Of a stretch of 64,000 nt of DNA, positions 33,658 to 42,392 are shown one piece after another. The translations under genes were made by a program, and so were the position numbers. Positions within the stretch are counted from its first letter, which is position 1. The number at the start of each line of letters is the position of its first letter. Under the pieces are notes generated by a model. The model ran no database searches, was not told where the DNA came from, and was given only the letters and a program-made list of their open reading frames with translations. The stretch is from Blautia wexlerae (GTDB taxonomy: Bacteria > Bacillota > Clostridia > Lachnospirales > Lachnospiraceae): the NCBI RefSeq assembly GCF_013300825.1, contig NZ_JAAIMY010000005.1, positions 62,001-126,000 on the forward strand, given 5' to 3'.

Positions 33658-35070
33658 ATGGCTAAACCAGGAAAAAAGAAAAAAATACTGTTTGTGCTTG
33701 AAATTATTGTACTTCTGCTGTTTATTGGCGGGCTGTATGTATATGGACAGATTTCTTCCAGGCTTGATAAGATTGAACAGCCGGAATTGAAAAAAGAAAA
33801 AATAGTCGTAAATCAGGAAGCACCGAAAATGACAGGATATAAGACCTATGTGCTGTTCGGTATTGACTCCAGAGGGGCAGACTCCAAGTATTCCGCTCAG
33901 AACAGTGATACTATGATCATTGTAAGTGTAAATAATGATACAAAAGAAGTACGGATGGATTCTGTGTACAGGGATACACTTCTTAATGTTGGTGATGACA
34001 CATATACGAAGGCAAACGCAGCCTATGCACTGGGTGGACCGGAACAGGCGATTTCCATGTTGAACACAAATCTGGATCTGGATATTTCCGATTATGCCAC
34101 AGCTGATTTTTCAGCACTTGTAGAAGTAGTGGATGATCTGGGCGGTCTTGATATTCCTTTGTCATATGCTGAAATTGAACATATGAATAACTATTGTGTG
34201 GAAACGTCTGAACTGACAGGTAAAGATTATACGCCTATCGAGAAACCGGAACCAAAACCGGAAGATGAGGAGGCAATTGTAGGAACTTATCATCTTAACG
34301 GTGTACAGGTTACATCTTACTGCCGTATCCGTTACACGGCAAGTCTTGATATGGGACGTACAGAACGTCAGAGACGAGTGCTTGGAATGCTTTTTGACAA
34401 GGCGAAGATAGCCGGACTTTCTTCTATCTTTAAGATTATGGATGATGTATTCCCTATGGTTCAGACATCTCTTTCCAAGCAGGATATTCTGGGACTTATT
34501 CCGACTCTGATCGGATATAAATTTACGGACAGTACAGGATTCCCGCAGAAATTTAAATTCTCCAATATCAAAGGAAGTATTATCGTTCCTACTGATCTTG
34601 TGAATAATGTGGTTGAACTTCATAAATTCCTGTATAATGATCAGGATTATACTCCGTCTTCTGAGGTAGTGGCACGAAGCAATAAGATTCTTGAGATTGT
34701 TGGTGGGGAAGGCGAACTGGATGATGCTGCCAAGACTACAACACAGGATACTGATACTGCAAATACAGCAGATACTTTCGTGTGGTCCGGAGATAACACT
34801 TCCGGCAGTGATTATAATTATGACAATGATTACGATAATAGTGGCAGCGATAGTAGTGGCGGTTATGATAATGGCGGTGGCTACGATAATAGTGGCAGCG
34901 ATAGTAGTGGCGGTTATGACAATGGCGGTGGTTACGATAATGATGGCAGTTATGACAATGGCGGCAACTACGATACTGACGACACCGGCGGAGGAGACTA
35001 TGCCGGCGGCAATGACGGATTTACCGATGATTCCAGTGTGGATTACGGTACAGGTTTTGAAGAACAGTAA
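33658..35070 (+). CDS. LCP-family (LytR-CpsA-Psr) glycopolymer ligase with a repetitive C-terminal tail
   Basis: LCP enzymes transfer glycopolymers from undecaprenyl pyrophosphate to peptidoglycan. 470 residues: a membrane helix near residues 8-27, then the LCP domain (YVLFGIDSRGADS, NSDTMIIVSVN, SVYRDTLLNV, KANAAYALGG, DLGGLDIPLSY, YCRIRYTASLDMGRTERQRRVL), with the conserved Arg and Asp residues present. The last ~95 residues are Gly/Asp/Ser/Asn/Tyr-rich, encoded by a 51-bp tandem repeat. The start at 33658 (AAGGGG and AAAGGA upstream) is preferred over 33631, which overlaps the previous gene. It is the expected attachment enzyme of the polysaccharide locus. Confidence 0.93.
   Translation: MAKPGKKKKILFVLEIIVLLLFIGGLYVYGQISSRLDKIEQPELKKEKIVVNQEAPKMTGYKTYVLFGIDSRGADSKYSAQNSDTMIIVSVNNDTKEVRMDSVYRDTLLNVGDDTYTKANAAYALGGPEQAISMLNTNLDLDISDYATADFSALVEVVDDLGGLDIPLSYAEIEHMNNYCVETSELTGKDYTPIEKPEPKPEDEEAIVGTYHLNGVQVTSYCRIRYTASLDMGRTERQRRVLGMLFDKAKIAGLSSIFKIMDDVFPMVQTSLSKQDILGLIPTLIGYKFTDSTGFPQKFKFSNIKGSIIVPTDLVNNVVELHKFLYNDQDYTPSSEVVARSNKILEIVGGEGELDDAAKTTTQDTDTANTADTFVWSGDNTSGSDYNYDNDYDNSGSDSSGGYDNGGGYDNSGSDSSGGYDNGGGYDNDGSYDNGGNYDTDDTGGGDYAGGNDGFTDDSSVDYGTGFEEQ
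34831..34983 (+). repeat. 51-bp in-frame tandem repeat in the LCP gene
   Basis: Two nearly identical 51-bp copies begin at 34831 and 34882 (differences such as GATAAT/GACAAT), and a third diverged copy begins at 34933. Each encodes 17 residues of the form YDNSGSDSSGGYDNGGG. The period is a multiple of three, so copy-number change keeps the frame. Confidence 0.9.
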
Positions 35071-35121
35071 AATGAAATTGCAGCAATCCTATGAGACGCT
35101 GCAGATAATCAGGTATAATAG

Positions 35122-35159
35122 AAAGAGGACCATCTGTCAGAAAGGATGGTCCTCTTTTT
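35122..35159 (+). terminator. Rho-independent terminator after the LCP gene
   Basis: 13-bp perfect stem (AAAGAGGACCATC with GATGGTCCTCTTT), 10-base loop, then a T-run. Confidence 0.9.
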
Positions 35160-35177
35160 AGATAAGGAGAGTTAAAG

Positions 35178-36188
35178 ATGGCTCATGCAGAAAAATATAA
35201 CAGAGACAGTGTTACAGTTGACAGACAGAAAAAGACCGTGGATGTGATCATTCCTACTTATCGTCCAGACAGAGAATTTGAAAAGCTGCTCCACAGGCTG
35301 GAAGAGCAGGAATACCGTCCTGACAGGATTCTGGTTATGAATACAGGCGAACAGTACTGGAACAGAGAATGGGAGAAATGTCCGCTCCTTGAAGTACACC
35401 ATCTGGAACAGAAAGATTTTGACCATGGTGGAACCAGGAGAAGAGCAGCAGAACTTTCAGATACAGATATTATGATATTTATGACACAGGATGCACTTCC
35501 TGCCGACAGGAAATTAATTGGAAATCTTGTCCGTGCTGTCAGCGAAAATCCAGATGCAGGTGCAGCTTATGCAAGACAGCTTCCGAAAGCAGACTGCCGT
35601 TTTCTGGAGCGCTATACCCGTTCTTTTAATTACCCGGAGCAGTCTTCGGTAAAGTCACAGACGGATATTGATAAATGCGGAATCAAAACTTATTTCTGTT
35701 CTAATGTGTGTGCAGCTTATGACAGAGAAGTTTATCAGAAAATGGGAGGCTTTACAGAACGGGCAATCTTTAATGAAGATATGATCTATGCCGGAACAAT
35801 GGTTCAGAATGGCTATACAGTAGTTTATGCGGCAGATGCGAGAGTGTATCATTCCCATAATTATTCAGGCAGACAGCAGTTTCACAGAAACTTTGATCTG
35901 GGAGTATCCCAGGCAGAGCATCCGGAAATCTTTGAAGGAGTACCTTCTGAGGGCGAGGGAATCCGTCTGGTGAAAAGAAGTCTGGGTTATCTGGTCAGAA
36001 CAGGACACATCTGGCTGATCCCTCAACTTGTCTGGCAGAGCGGAATGAAATATGCGGGATATTTTCTTGGAAAAAGGTACAGAAAACTTCCGCGAAAAAT
36101 TATTCTTGCGTGTACCATGAGTCCTTATTACTGGAACAGAAAAGAATTGCAGGAAAAAGCATTCGATGACCGGAAACAGAGTACTTAA
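35178..36188 (+). CDS. GT2 glycosyltransferase with a DHGGTR motif
   Basis: 336 residues, GT-A fold: VDVIIPTYRPDREFEKLL, then FDHGGTRRRAAELS and MTQDALPAD in place of the usual DxD environment, FCSNVCAAYDREVYQKMGGF and FNEDMIYAGTM. The DHGGTR element is seen in a subset of bacterial rhamnosyl-type transferases. It has AAGGAG upstream. It follows the terminator of the LCP gene and so is transcribed separately or by read-through; no clear promoter was found in the 18 bases between. Last glycosyltransferase of the locus. Confidence 0.85.
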   Translation: MAHAEKYNRDSVTVDRQKKTVDVIIPTYRPDREFEKLLHRLEEQEYRPDRILVMNTGEQYWNREWEKCPLLEVHHLEQKDFDHGGTRRRAAELSDTDIMIFMTQDALPADRKLIGNLVRAVSENPDAGAAYARQLPKADCRFLERYTRSFNYPEQSSVKSQTDIDKCGIKTYFCSNVCAAYDREVYQKMGGFTERAIFNEDMIYAGTMVQNGYTVVYAADARVYHSHNYSGRQQFHRNFDLGVSQAEHPEIFEGVPSEGEGIRLVKRSLGYLVRTGHIWLIPQLVWQSGMKYAGYFLGKRYRKLPRKIILACTMSPYYWNRKELQEKAFDDRKQST

Positions 36189-36233
36189 GACACGCCAATT
36201 TACGATAATTGTCACATTTTGAACACAATTAAT

Positions 36234-36242
36234 TGCTATACT
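36234..36242 (+). promoter_or_regulatory. Extended -10 promoter element before htrA
   Basis: TGC-TATACT (TGn plus -10). No -35 box lies at normal distance: TTGAAC is only 12 bases away and TTGTCA 22, so this depends on the extended -10 or on an activator. Confidence 0.4.
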
Positions 36243-36363
36243 GATTCCAGAGTTCAGATAAGAGATGTTGTAGCCGTGAAAGCACAAAATGGTTACAGGT
36301 TACTGTTCATTAAAAAGTGTGTTTTTGATGAACGCTATAGAGGAACAGAAGGGAGCAGATTAC

Positions 36364-37785
36364 ATGAACAATGAAAAAGACCTGGGCGAAAAACCAGATA
36401 ATTCCGGTCAACAGCCCAGATATGAACATTATCAGTTCCATGAAGAACAGGGAACTGTTTTGAAGCCATCCAATCCCTCCGAATACAAAAGAAATAAAAA
36501 TTCTTTTCAGAAGAAAGCAGGGACAACGGCTGCACTTGCTGTGATTTTTGGCCTGGTTGCATCATTTGTATTTCAGACGGCGAATTTTACGGCGGACAGA
36601 TTCCTGAATAGAGGCAAATCTTCGGTACAGATTGGAACTACAGACAGTGTGGGATTGCAGGAGACTGAATCAGATGACAGTACTTCTGATAAAACCGTAT
36701 CTGAGACAGCTTCTGAGAACGGAACAGTAGCGGCAGTAGCTCAGTCTTCTATGCCTTCTGTAGTTGCGATCACTACTGTGAGTGTTCAGGAAATACCAAG
36801 TTTTTTTGGGTACAGTTCTCATCAGTACAAGAGTGCGGCAACCGGTTCGGGCATCATTGTGGGAGATAATGATGATGAACTTCTGATCGCAACGAATAAT
36901 CATGTGGTAGAGGGCGCTACAACTCTGAGTGTCTGTTTTATTGGAGATGATGTGGCAAATGCAGAGACTGAGACTGTGAATGCAGGAGACAATGGAGATC
37001 TGAATGTTGAGGATGCGGTCAGTGCCAAGATTAAGGGTACAGATGCTGATAATGATCTGGCAGTTGTTGCAGTAAAGAAATCAGATATTCCTGAAGATAC
37101 TTTGGAACAGATCAAGATTGCACAGATAGGAAGCTCGGATGACCTGACAGTAGGGCAGCAGGTGGTGGCGATCGGTAATGCGCTGGGATATGGACAGTCT
37201 GTGACATCAGGCTGGATAAGTGCATTGAACCGTTCGATTTCTACTGATGACGGAACGAACAGTACAGGGCTGATCCAGACGGATGCTGCGATTAATCCGG
37301 GTAACAGTGGTGGTGCACTTCTGAATATGAAAGGTGAACTGATCGGTATTAACTCTGCAAAGTATGCTGACAGTGCCGTGGAGGGCATGGGATATGCCAT
37401 TCCGATTTCCAAAGCAAAACCAATTCTGGAAGAATTAATGAACCGTGAGACCAGAGAGAAAGTTGACAGCAGTGAAAAAGGATATCTGGGAGTTGTCCTC
37501 GCAAATCTGACTTCAGAGGCAATCCAGATGTACAATATGCCGACCGGCGCTTTTGTACGGGGAGTAGAAAACGATTCTCCGGCGCAGGAGTGTGGAATTT
37601 GTAAAGGTGATATCATCGTAAAATTTGACGGACAGAAGGTCAGTGATGGCGATGATCTGCTGGATAAGCTGCAGTATTATAAATCAGGAGAGAAAATAGA
37701 AGCAGTTGTGGCAAGAGCTAACAATGGAGAATATGAAGAAAATACCATAGAACTGACTCTCGGTACCAGACCGGACAATGAGTAA
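36364..37785 (+). CDS. htrA: HtrA/DegP-type membrane-anchored serine protease
   Basis: Envelope quality-control protease. 473 residues: cytoplasmic N-terminus, one membrane helix (about residues 58-75), trypsin-like domain with catalytic triad H180 (NNHVVEGA), D231 (NDLAVVAV) and S315 (NPGNSGGALL), then one PDZ domain (about 375-470, YLGVVLANL...GICKGDIIVKFDG). The start at 36364 has AAGGGAG nine bases upstream; the longer frame from 36289 adds 25 residues before a poor site and is rejected. A terminator follows. All catalytic residues are present. Confidence 0.94.
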   Translation: MNNEKDLGEKPDNSGQQPRYEHYQFHEEQGTVLKPSNPSEYKRNKNSFQKKAGTTAALAVIFGLVASFVFQTANFTADRFLNRGKSSVQIGTTDSVGLQETESDDSTSDKTVSETASENGTVAAVAQSSMPSVVAITTVSVQEIPSFFGYSSHQYKSAATGSGIIVGDNDDELLIATNNHVVEGATTLSVCFIGDDVANAETETVNAGDNGDLNVEDAVSAKIKGTDADNDLAVVAVKKSDIPEDTLEQIKIAQIGSSDDLTVGQQVVAIGNALGYGQSVTSGWISALNRSISTDDGTNSTGLIQTDAAINPGNSGGALLNMKGELIGINSAKYADSAVEGMGYAIPISKAKPILEELMNRETREKVDSSEKGYLGVVLANLTSEAIQMYNMPTGAFVRGVENDSPAQECGICKGDIIVKFDGQKVSDGDDLLDKLQYYKSGEKIEAVVARANNGEYEENTIELTLGTRPDNE

Positions 37786-37790
37786 ATTAT

Positions 37791-37824
37791 AAGACATCGC
37801 CATATATAAGGCGGTGTCTTTATT
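37791..37824 (+). terminator. Terminator after htrA
   Basis: 11-bp stem with one G-T pair (AAGACATCGCC with GGCGGTGTCTT) and an 8-base loop, then TTTATT. Confidence 0.75.
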
Positions 37825-37900
37825 AGATTGCAGAAGATTACTCCGTAATGTTCCTGTAACATAATAAAGCCTTTCGGGCAGGATTCTTTCTTATTTGCAG
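37821..37900 (+). repeat. Dispersed intergenic hairpin repeat, family 1, copy 1
   Basis: Contains the core ATTACTCCGTAATG (37837-37850), then GTTCCTGTAACATAA, GCCTTTCGGGCAG and GATTCTTTCTTA. The core is a palindrome, ATTAC-TCC-GTAAT, with partly paired flanks. Copies 2 and 3 lie at 56191 and 58211. It sits between htrA and the clpX promoter. Confidence 0.75.
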
Positions 37901-37928
37901 GATTTCCGGAATTTATAAAACTTTCATT

Positions 37929-37956
37929 TTGTTATAAGGAAATAGTATGATATAAT
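37929..37956 (+). promoter_or_regulatory. Promoter of clpX
   Basis: TTGTTA, a 16-base spacer and consensus TATAAT ending at 37956, about 45 bases before the ATG. Confidence 0.7.
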
Positions 37957-38000
37957 TCATTTGAATAAATGGATATGGAAAGATGTGGAAAGGAGTCATT

Positions 38001-39416
38001 ATGAGCGAGAACTATAATGATGAAATAATAGATAATAATGAAGATGCAGAGAAAAAGAAAGATCATTCTGAGAAATTCTGTTTTCTTTGCCGCAGACCTG
38101 AAAGCAAGGCAGGCCCGATGATCGAGCTTCCCAATAATATACATGTCTGCACAGACTGTATGCAAAAGAGCTTTAATTCCATGAACCAGCAGTTCAATGA
38201 GGGTAAATTTAATTATTCTGATCTGCTGAATATGCCGAATGTAAGCATGATCGATCTGGGAAGTTTCCAGAATCCGGTGCAGCAGCCAAAGAAAGAAAAG
38301 AAAAAAAAGAAACAGGAGAAGCCAGTCCTGGATCTGAAGAACATTCCTGCTCCCCATAAGATCAAGGAAACACTTGATCAGTATGTGATCGGTCAGGAGA
38401 AAGCCAAGAAAGTAATGTCTGTAGCAGTTTATAATCATTATAAACGTGTGGCAACAGATACAATGGATGAGATTGAGATTGAGAAATCCAATATGTTGAT
38501 GATCGGACCTACCGGATGCGGTAAGACCTATCTGGTTAAAACTCTGGCAAAACTCCTGGATGTGCCGCTTGCTATCGCAGATGCTACTTCGCTTACAGAA
38601 GCCGGTTATATCGGAGATGATATCGAGAGTGTGGTTTCCAAACTTCTGGCAGCAGCAGATAATGATGTAGAGCGTGCTGAACATGGCATTATTTTTATTG
38701 ATGAGATTGACAAAATTGCCAAGAAAAAGAATACCAATCAGAGAGATGTCAGTGGTGAGGCAGTGCAGCAGGGAATGTTGAAGCTTCTTGAGGGAAGTGA
38801 GGTGGAAGTTCCTGTAGGTGCCAACAGTAAGAATGCCATGGTGCCGCTTGTAACTGTTAATACCCGTAATATTCTGTTTATTTGTGGCGGTGCGTTCCCT
38901 GATCTGGAAAATATTATTAAGGAAAGACTGAATAAACAGGCATCCATTGGTTTTTATGCAGATCTTAAGGATAAATATGACAATGATCCTCATTTGCTTC
39001 AGAAAGTAACAGTGGAGGATATCCGCAGTTTCGGAATGATCCCGGAATTTATCGGACGACTTCCGATTATATTTACTCTGGATGGACTGAACGAGGATAT
39101 GCTGGTGAAGATTCTGCAGGAGCCGAAGAATGCAATTCTCAAACAGTATCAGAAGCTTCTGGCACTGGATGAAGTGAAACTGGAATTTGAAGATGGTGCA
39201 CTTCATGCGATTGCTGCAAAGGCACTGGAGAGAGATACAGGTGCCAGGGCACTTCGTGCGATTCTCGAAGAGTACATGCTGGATATTATGTATGAAATTC
39301 CGAAAGATGACAGTATAGGAGAAGTTGTGATCACAAGGGAATATATAGAAGGGAATGGTGGTCCGAGAATTCTTCTCCGTGGACAGGAACCGGTCTTACT
39401 GGAAGGAACTCATTAA
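38001..39416 (+). CDS. clpX: ClpX, ATPase subunit of the ClpXP protease
   Basis: AAA+ unfoldase that recognises substrates and feeds them to ClpP. 471 residues: N-terminal C4 zinc-binding domain (C27, C30, C50, C53), Walker A GPTGCGKT (K175), Walker B IIFIDEIDKIAKK, then GRLPIIFTLDGL and the C-terminal domain. A Lys-rich linker (KKEKKKKKQEK) joins the zinc domain to the AAA+ module, and the protein is somewhat longer than the ~420 usual. The start at 38001 has AGGAG five bases upstream. clpP is not adjacent, so the gene stands alone here. Confidence 0.95.
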   Translation: MSENYNDEIIDNNEDAEKKKDHSEKFCFLCRRPESKAGPMIELPNNIHVCTDCMQKSFNSMNQQFNEGKFNYSDLLNMPNVSMIDLGSFQNPVQQPKKEKKKKKQEKPVLDLKNIPAPHKIKETLDQYVIGQEKAKKVMSVAVYNHYKRVATDTMDEIEIEKSNMLMIGPTGCGKTYLVKTLAKLLDVPLAIADATSLTEAGYIGDDIESVVSKLLAAADNDVERAEHGIIFIDEIDKIAKKKNTNQRDVSGEAVQQGMLKLLEGSEVEVPVGANSKNAMVPLVTVNTRNILFICGGAFPDLENIIKERLNKQASIGFYADLKDKYDNDPHLLQKVTVEDIRSFGMIPEFIGRLPIIFTLDGLNEDMLVKILQEPKNAILKQYQKLLALDEVKLEFEDGALHAIAAKALERDTGARALRAILEEYMLDIMYEIPKDDSIGEVVITREYIEGNGGPRILLRGQEPVLLEGTH

Positions 39417-39477
39417 TTGATACCTGAAAATGTTTTTTGCCTTTGTATAAAAGAAAGGGCGGAAAGGAGCAATTATT

Positions 39478-40080
39478 ATGGCAGCAGATTTTTTTGATGG
39501 ATTAGTTAAGACAATTTCAAAGACAACAAAAGAGCTGGGAAAGACAACTAAGGAATTAGGAGCCCGCGCAGAGCAGACGATTGAGGCACAGAAGATCAGA
39601 AATAAAATCACAGGGGAAGAGCGCATTATTGAGAAGATCAAAGTGGATATCGGAGATGTTATCTACAGCCGACATTCACAGGGAGACGGAATTGATAATG
39701 AGTTGAGTTCTTTATGTCAGGAAATTGACCGGCACTATCTGAAGATCAGAGAATATAAGGATAATGCCGCTAACCTGAAAGGTGAGAAAATATGCCCGTC
39801 CTGTGAGAGAGAAGTAGATATTAATGTAAGCTTCTGTCCATACTGTGGAACTCCATGCCCGACACCGGAAGCGGCAGAAGATGTAGAAGGTGAAGCTGTG
39901 CCTGCGGAGGAAACTGCCGAAGGGAGTAATGGGAGTAATGGGACTGAGACAGCACAGACAGCAGAGACATCTGATGCGTCCGGAGCATCACAGGAACAGC
40001 CGCTGGAAAAAGAAACAATGGAAGAACAGCCTGCAGAAGAAATAAATGATCAGAAGGCGGAGGATACTCCTGAAGAATAA
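39478..40080 (+). CDS. Zinc-ribbon protein with acidic C-terminal tail
   Basis: 200 residues. Residues 1-100 are helical and charged with a repeated KTTKELG segment, probably coiled coil. A four-cysteine zinc ribbon follows (C106, C109, C120, C123; CPSC and CPYC). The last ~70 residues are low-complexity Glu/Ala/Thr/Ser. There is no signal peptide, so it should be cytoplasmic. AAAGGAG precedes the ATG. The function is unknown; such ribbons often mediate protein or nucleic-acid contacts. It follows clpX by 61 bases and may share its transcript. Confidence 0.75.
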   Translation: MAADFFDGLVKTISKTTKELGKTTKELGARAEQTIEAQKIRNKITGEERIIEKIKVDIGDVIYSRHSQGDGIDNELSSLCQEIDRHYLKIREYKDNAANLKGEKICPSCEREVDINVSFCPYCGTPCPTPEAAEDVEGEAVPAEETAEGSNGSNGTETAQTAETSDASGASQEQPLEKETMEEQPAEEINDQKAEDTPEE

Positions 40081-40163
40081 GATATCATGCAAGAGAAAGA
40101 AAATGATTTTTACAGAACGGTAAGATAGTCATATTATAATCAGTGCTATATGGTATCAATATA

Positions 40164-40192
40164 TTGCAAATTGTCATAAAATATGATAATCT
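40164..40192 (+). promoter_or_regulatory. Promoter of the LRR/Fn3 surface protein gene
   Basis: TTGCAA, 17 bases, TAATCT with a TGA extension directly before the -10. About 46 bases upstream of the ATG. Confidence 0.6.
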
Positions 40193-40238
40193 GATATCGC
40201 ATCAAAGAATAAAGAAGTAAGAACGAGGAGTGTAAAAG

Positions 40239-41732
40239 ATGAAAAACAGAAAATTATATCAGTTATTTATCGCAAGTGTGATCAGTGCAACAATGATGAC
40301 TTCCGGAATCAGTGTCAGCGCATCTGATTTTAGTGATGATACATCTGCCCAGGAACAGATTCTGGACAATGCAAAGGAAGAAGAGGCGCCGGCAGTAGAT
40401 GATGGTTCGGAATTTCAGGCAGACGCAGCCAAAGCAGCAGATCTTGCAGTCAGCAGTACTAATTTCCCGGATGCGAAATTCCGCAAGTATGTGCTGGATA
40501 ATCTTGACACAAATGGAGATAAGAAGCTTTCTGATACAGAGATCAAAGCAGTTACCAAACTGGATGTATCCGGACTTGGGATTGCCAATCTGAAAGGCGT
40601 AGAGAAATTTACAGCACTGACAGAATTGAATGCTTCCGGCAATAAGCTGAAAGCTGTGGATGTTACAAAAAATACGAAGCTGACTTATCTCAATCTCAGC
40701 AAAAACAGCTTAAGCGGAACATTAAATCTCAGTAAATGTACCAAGCTTGAGATTGTTATATATTCTAATAACAGTCTGACAAAAGTAACAATGCCGAACA
40801 AGAAATATCTGAAGAATCTGGATTATATAGATGCAAGTTATAATAAATTTACTACCCAGGCAAATGCAGGACTTAATATCGGAAACAGCGATATACTTGT
40901 AAACCTGTCCCAGATAGACGCATCCCATAATGCAATTACATCATTTAACTGTGCAGGTTTCAGAGGAATGATCGATCTGAGGAATAACAAGATTACCAAA
41001 TTATCTTTATCTAATGCCACAGAGGGATGTCTGGCAACCTCTCTGTTTATTGACGGAAATACATTAAGTAAAACATCTTCCGTAGATTTTACGCCGGAAT
41101 GGATCAGTGAACCACAGCAGTTCAGTTGTGATGCCAGCGTTGCATCCAAGGTTAAGATGGTCAAGGCAAAGATTTCAGCAGGTTCTGCGTGGGATAAAAT
41201 TACTCTGAACATTGGTTCAAGCTCTCAGGATGCAACTTACAAGCTTGAGAGAAAGACAGGAAATGGTGCATATACTACTGTTAAAACATGGGCTGAGGGC
41301 GAACTTGATGATCCTGAGTTTGGTGATGCCTATGAAGATACTACGGTTGCAGCAGGTACTACTTATACATACAGACTGACAGCTACCGTAAAGGTCAAAG
41401 ATAAGGATAAGAACGAAAAAACCTGGTCCAATTCAGCAGAACTCAGCGTAAAAGCAGCACCAAAGAAACCGACAGTTTCTGTGAAATCCACCAAAAAAGG
41501 TGTTGCGTCTGTTTCATGGAGCGGTACAGATGTAGAAGGATATAATGTATATTACGGAACGAAAAAGAATTCTGTAAAAACAGCACTTGTAAAGGGAACA
41601 ACAGCCAAGAGCAAAACTAAGAAACTGAAAAGCGGAAAGACTTATTACTTCAGGGTCATCGGTTACAAAACTGTGGACGGAAAGAAAGTATACACTTCTT
41701 ACAGCAGTGTAAAGGGAATTAAAGTCAAATAG
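40239..41732 (+). CDS. Secreted leucine-rich-repeat protein with an Fn3-like C-terminus
   Basis: 497 residues. Signal peptide (about 1-29, ending SVSA), acidic spacer, a segment with an EF-hand-like calcium loop (DTNGDKKLSDTE), then five or six leucine-rich repeats (LTELNASGNKLKAVDV, LTYLNLSKNSLSG, and so on; about 95-280). Two beta domains follow. The last (about 410-497) is Lys-rich with fibronectin-III features (GYNVYYGTKKNSV, KTYYFRVIGYK). There is no LPXTG or membrane anchor; the basic C-terminus may bind wall polymers by charge. Probably a surface adhesin-like protein; ligand unknown. Confidence 0.8.
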   Translation: MKNRKLYQLFIASVISATMMTSGISVSASDFSDDTSAQEQILDNAKEEEAPAVDDGSEFQADAAKAADLAVSSTNFPDAKFRKYVLDNLDTNGDKKLSDTEIKAVTKLDVSGLGIANLKGVEKFTALTELNASGNKLKAVDVTKNTKLTYLNLSKNSLSGTLNLSKCTKLEIVIYSNNSLTKVTMPNKKYLKNLDYIDASYNKFTTQANAGLNIGNSDILVNLSQIDASHNAITSFNCAGFRGMIDLRNNKITKLSLSNATEGCLATSLFIDGNTLSKTSSVDFTPEWISEPQQFSCDASVASKVKMVKAKISAGSAWDKITLNIGSSSQDATYKLERKTGNGAYTTVKTWAEGELDDPEFGDAYEDTTVAAGTTYTYRLTATVKVKDKDKNEKTWSNSAELSVKAAPKKPTVSVKSTKKGVASVSWSGTDVEGYNVYYGTKKNSVKTALVKGTTAKSKTKKLKSGKTYYFRVIGYKTVDGKKVYTSYSSVKGIKVK

Positions 41733-41769
41733 GCATTAAAAACTAAATAATTGTAAAAATCAATATATG

Positions 41770-41819
41770 AAAAAGCCGGAAGAATGAGAAGAGAAATCTT
41801 TGATACTGCCGGCTTTTTT
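41770..41819 (+). terminator. Terminator after the LRR protein gene
   Basis: AAAAAGCCGG paired with CCGGCTTTTT around a 29-base loop, followed by Ts. Confidence 0.8.
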
Positions 41820-41850
41820 ATGTCATAATATTTCTATGGATATAAAAGGA

Positions 41851-41880
41851 AAATAAAAAAGGAAGCTTAAACAAGCTTCC
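41851..41880 (-). terminator. Terminator of tRNA-Leu (minus strand)
   Basis: On the minus strand an 8-bp stem GGAAGCTT/AAGCTTCC with a 4-base loop is followed by TTTTTTATTTT, a few bases past the tRNA 3' end. Confidence 0.85.
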
Positions 41881-41897
41881 TGAAAATAAAAAAACAA

Positions 41898-41981
41898 TGC
41901 AGAAGATGGGACTTGAACCCACACGATATTGCTACCACAGGCACCTGAAGCCTGCGCGTCTGCCAATTCCGCCACTTCTGC
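41898..41981 (-). tRNA. tRNA-Leu, anticodon CAG
   Basis: Read on the minus strand: acceptor stem GCAGAAG pairing with CTTCTGC, discriminator A, anticodon stem CAGGC/GCCTG around loop TTCAGGT (anticodon CAG), a long variable arm typical of leucine tRNA, and a T arm with GGGTTCAAGTCCC. The CCA end is not encoded. It is a single tRNA gene with its own promoter and terminator. Confidence 0.95.
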
Positions 41982-42021
41982 ATTTCTTATTTATCAATCG
42001 CTCTCTCGCGACTGCTCATTT

Positions 42022-42050
42022 ATAATAACCGATGTATGGATAAAAGTCAA
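42022..42050 (-). promoter_or_regulatory. Promoter of tRNA-Leu (minus strand)
   Basis: Minus strand TTGACT, 17 bases, TATTAT, ending about 40 bases before the tRNA 5' end. Confidence 0.65.
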
Positions 42051-42144
42051 TAGCTTTTTTGAAATTTTTTTAATTTTTTTTACAGTATCCTCAAAACGCA
42101 CAATTTGTTACGTAGAAGTGTAAGCTTCTTCTGATAAACTGCGG

Positions 42145-42175
42145 AGCAGTTATCTGGTGTAGAGTTGCACAGAGA
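42145..42175 (+). repeat. Dispersed intergenic repeat, family 2, partial copy
   Basis: About 30 bases beginning CTGCGGAGCAGTTAT and continuing GGTGTAGA match the copy at 52061 at roughly 26 of 30 positions. Confidence 0.55.
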
Positions 42176-42291
42176 AGAGAATGATTTAAATTTTATAGAG
42201 GTATTTGGATGTGAGAAAGCAGTGAATGCATGTGATTGGATCTGCCTGAAATTACAAAAAAGTTTTTAATATCAACTTAATTATTTTTAGT

Positions 42292-42331
42292 ACCTTATAA
42301 GGTTGAAAAAAGCACTTTGCTGTGATACAAT
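42292..42331 (+). promoter_or_regulatory. carA promoter with an overlapping palindromic operator candidate
   Basis: TTGAAA (42303-42308), a 17-base spacer ending in TGA, and TACAAT (42326-42331): a good extended -10 promoter. A perfect 12-bp palindrome ACCTTATAAGGT (42292-42303) abuts the -35 box, where an activator or repressor could bind. The leader is about 55 bases. Confidence 0.7.
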
Positions 42332-42392
42332 CTTGAAGATTTAGGAAAAAATAAGTGATAGACACAATATAAAGATAAGAAAGGGAGATTGT

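Larger units (their letters stand above)
41982..42392. other. Gene-free divergent region between tRNA-Leu and carA
   Basis: 411 bases with no credible coding frame. It holds the tRNA promoter on the minus strand, a T-rich stretch near 42055-42080, a repeat-family-2 fragment at about 42142-42176, and at the right end the carA promoter with an adjoining palindrome. I saw no PyrR attenuator or other known leader RNA. Confidence 0.7.

Noticed and set aside
34831-34983. Possible CRISPR-like array
   Set aside because: The repeats are contiguous, in-frame 51-bp units within a coding sequence, without spacers.
34691-35161. 156-residue frame overlapping the LCP gene tail
   Set aside because: It is a frame-shifted reading of the 51-bp repeats (Met/Val/Ala/Ile low complexity) and has no independent support.
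37932-39206. 424-residue minus-strand reading frame opposite clpX
   Set aside because: It is antisense to a clear ClpX, has a composition rich in Ile, Phe, His and Cys typical of a shadow frame, and lacks a ribosome site or motif.
41929-42123. 64-residue plus-strand frame near tRNA-Leu
   Set aside because: It begins inside the tRNA gene on the opposite strand and runs through promoter sequence.
42332-42392. PyrR-type attenuator before carA
   Set aside because: The leader is only about 55 bases and has no terminator/antiterminator pair.
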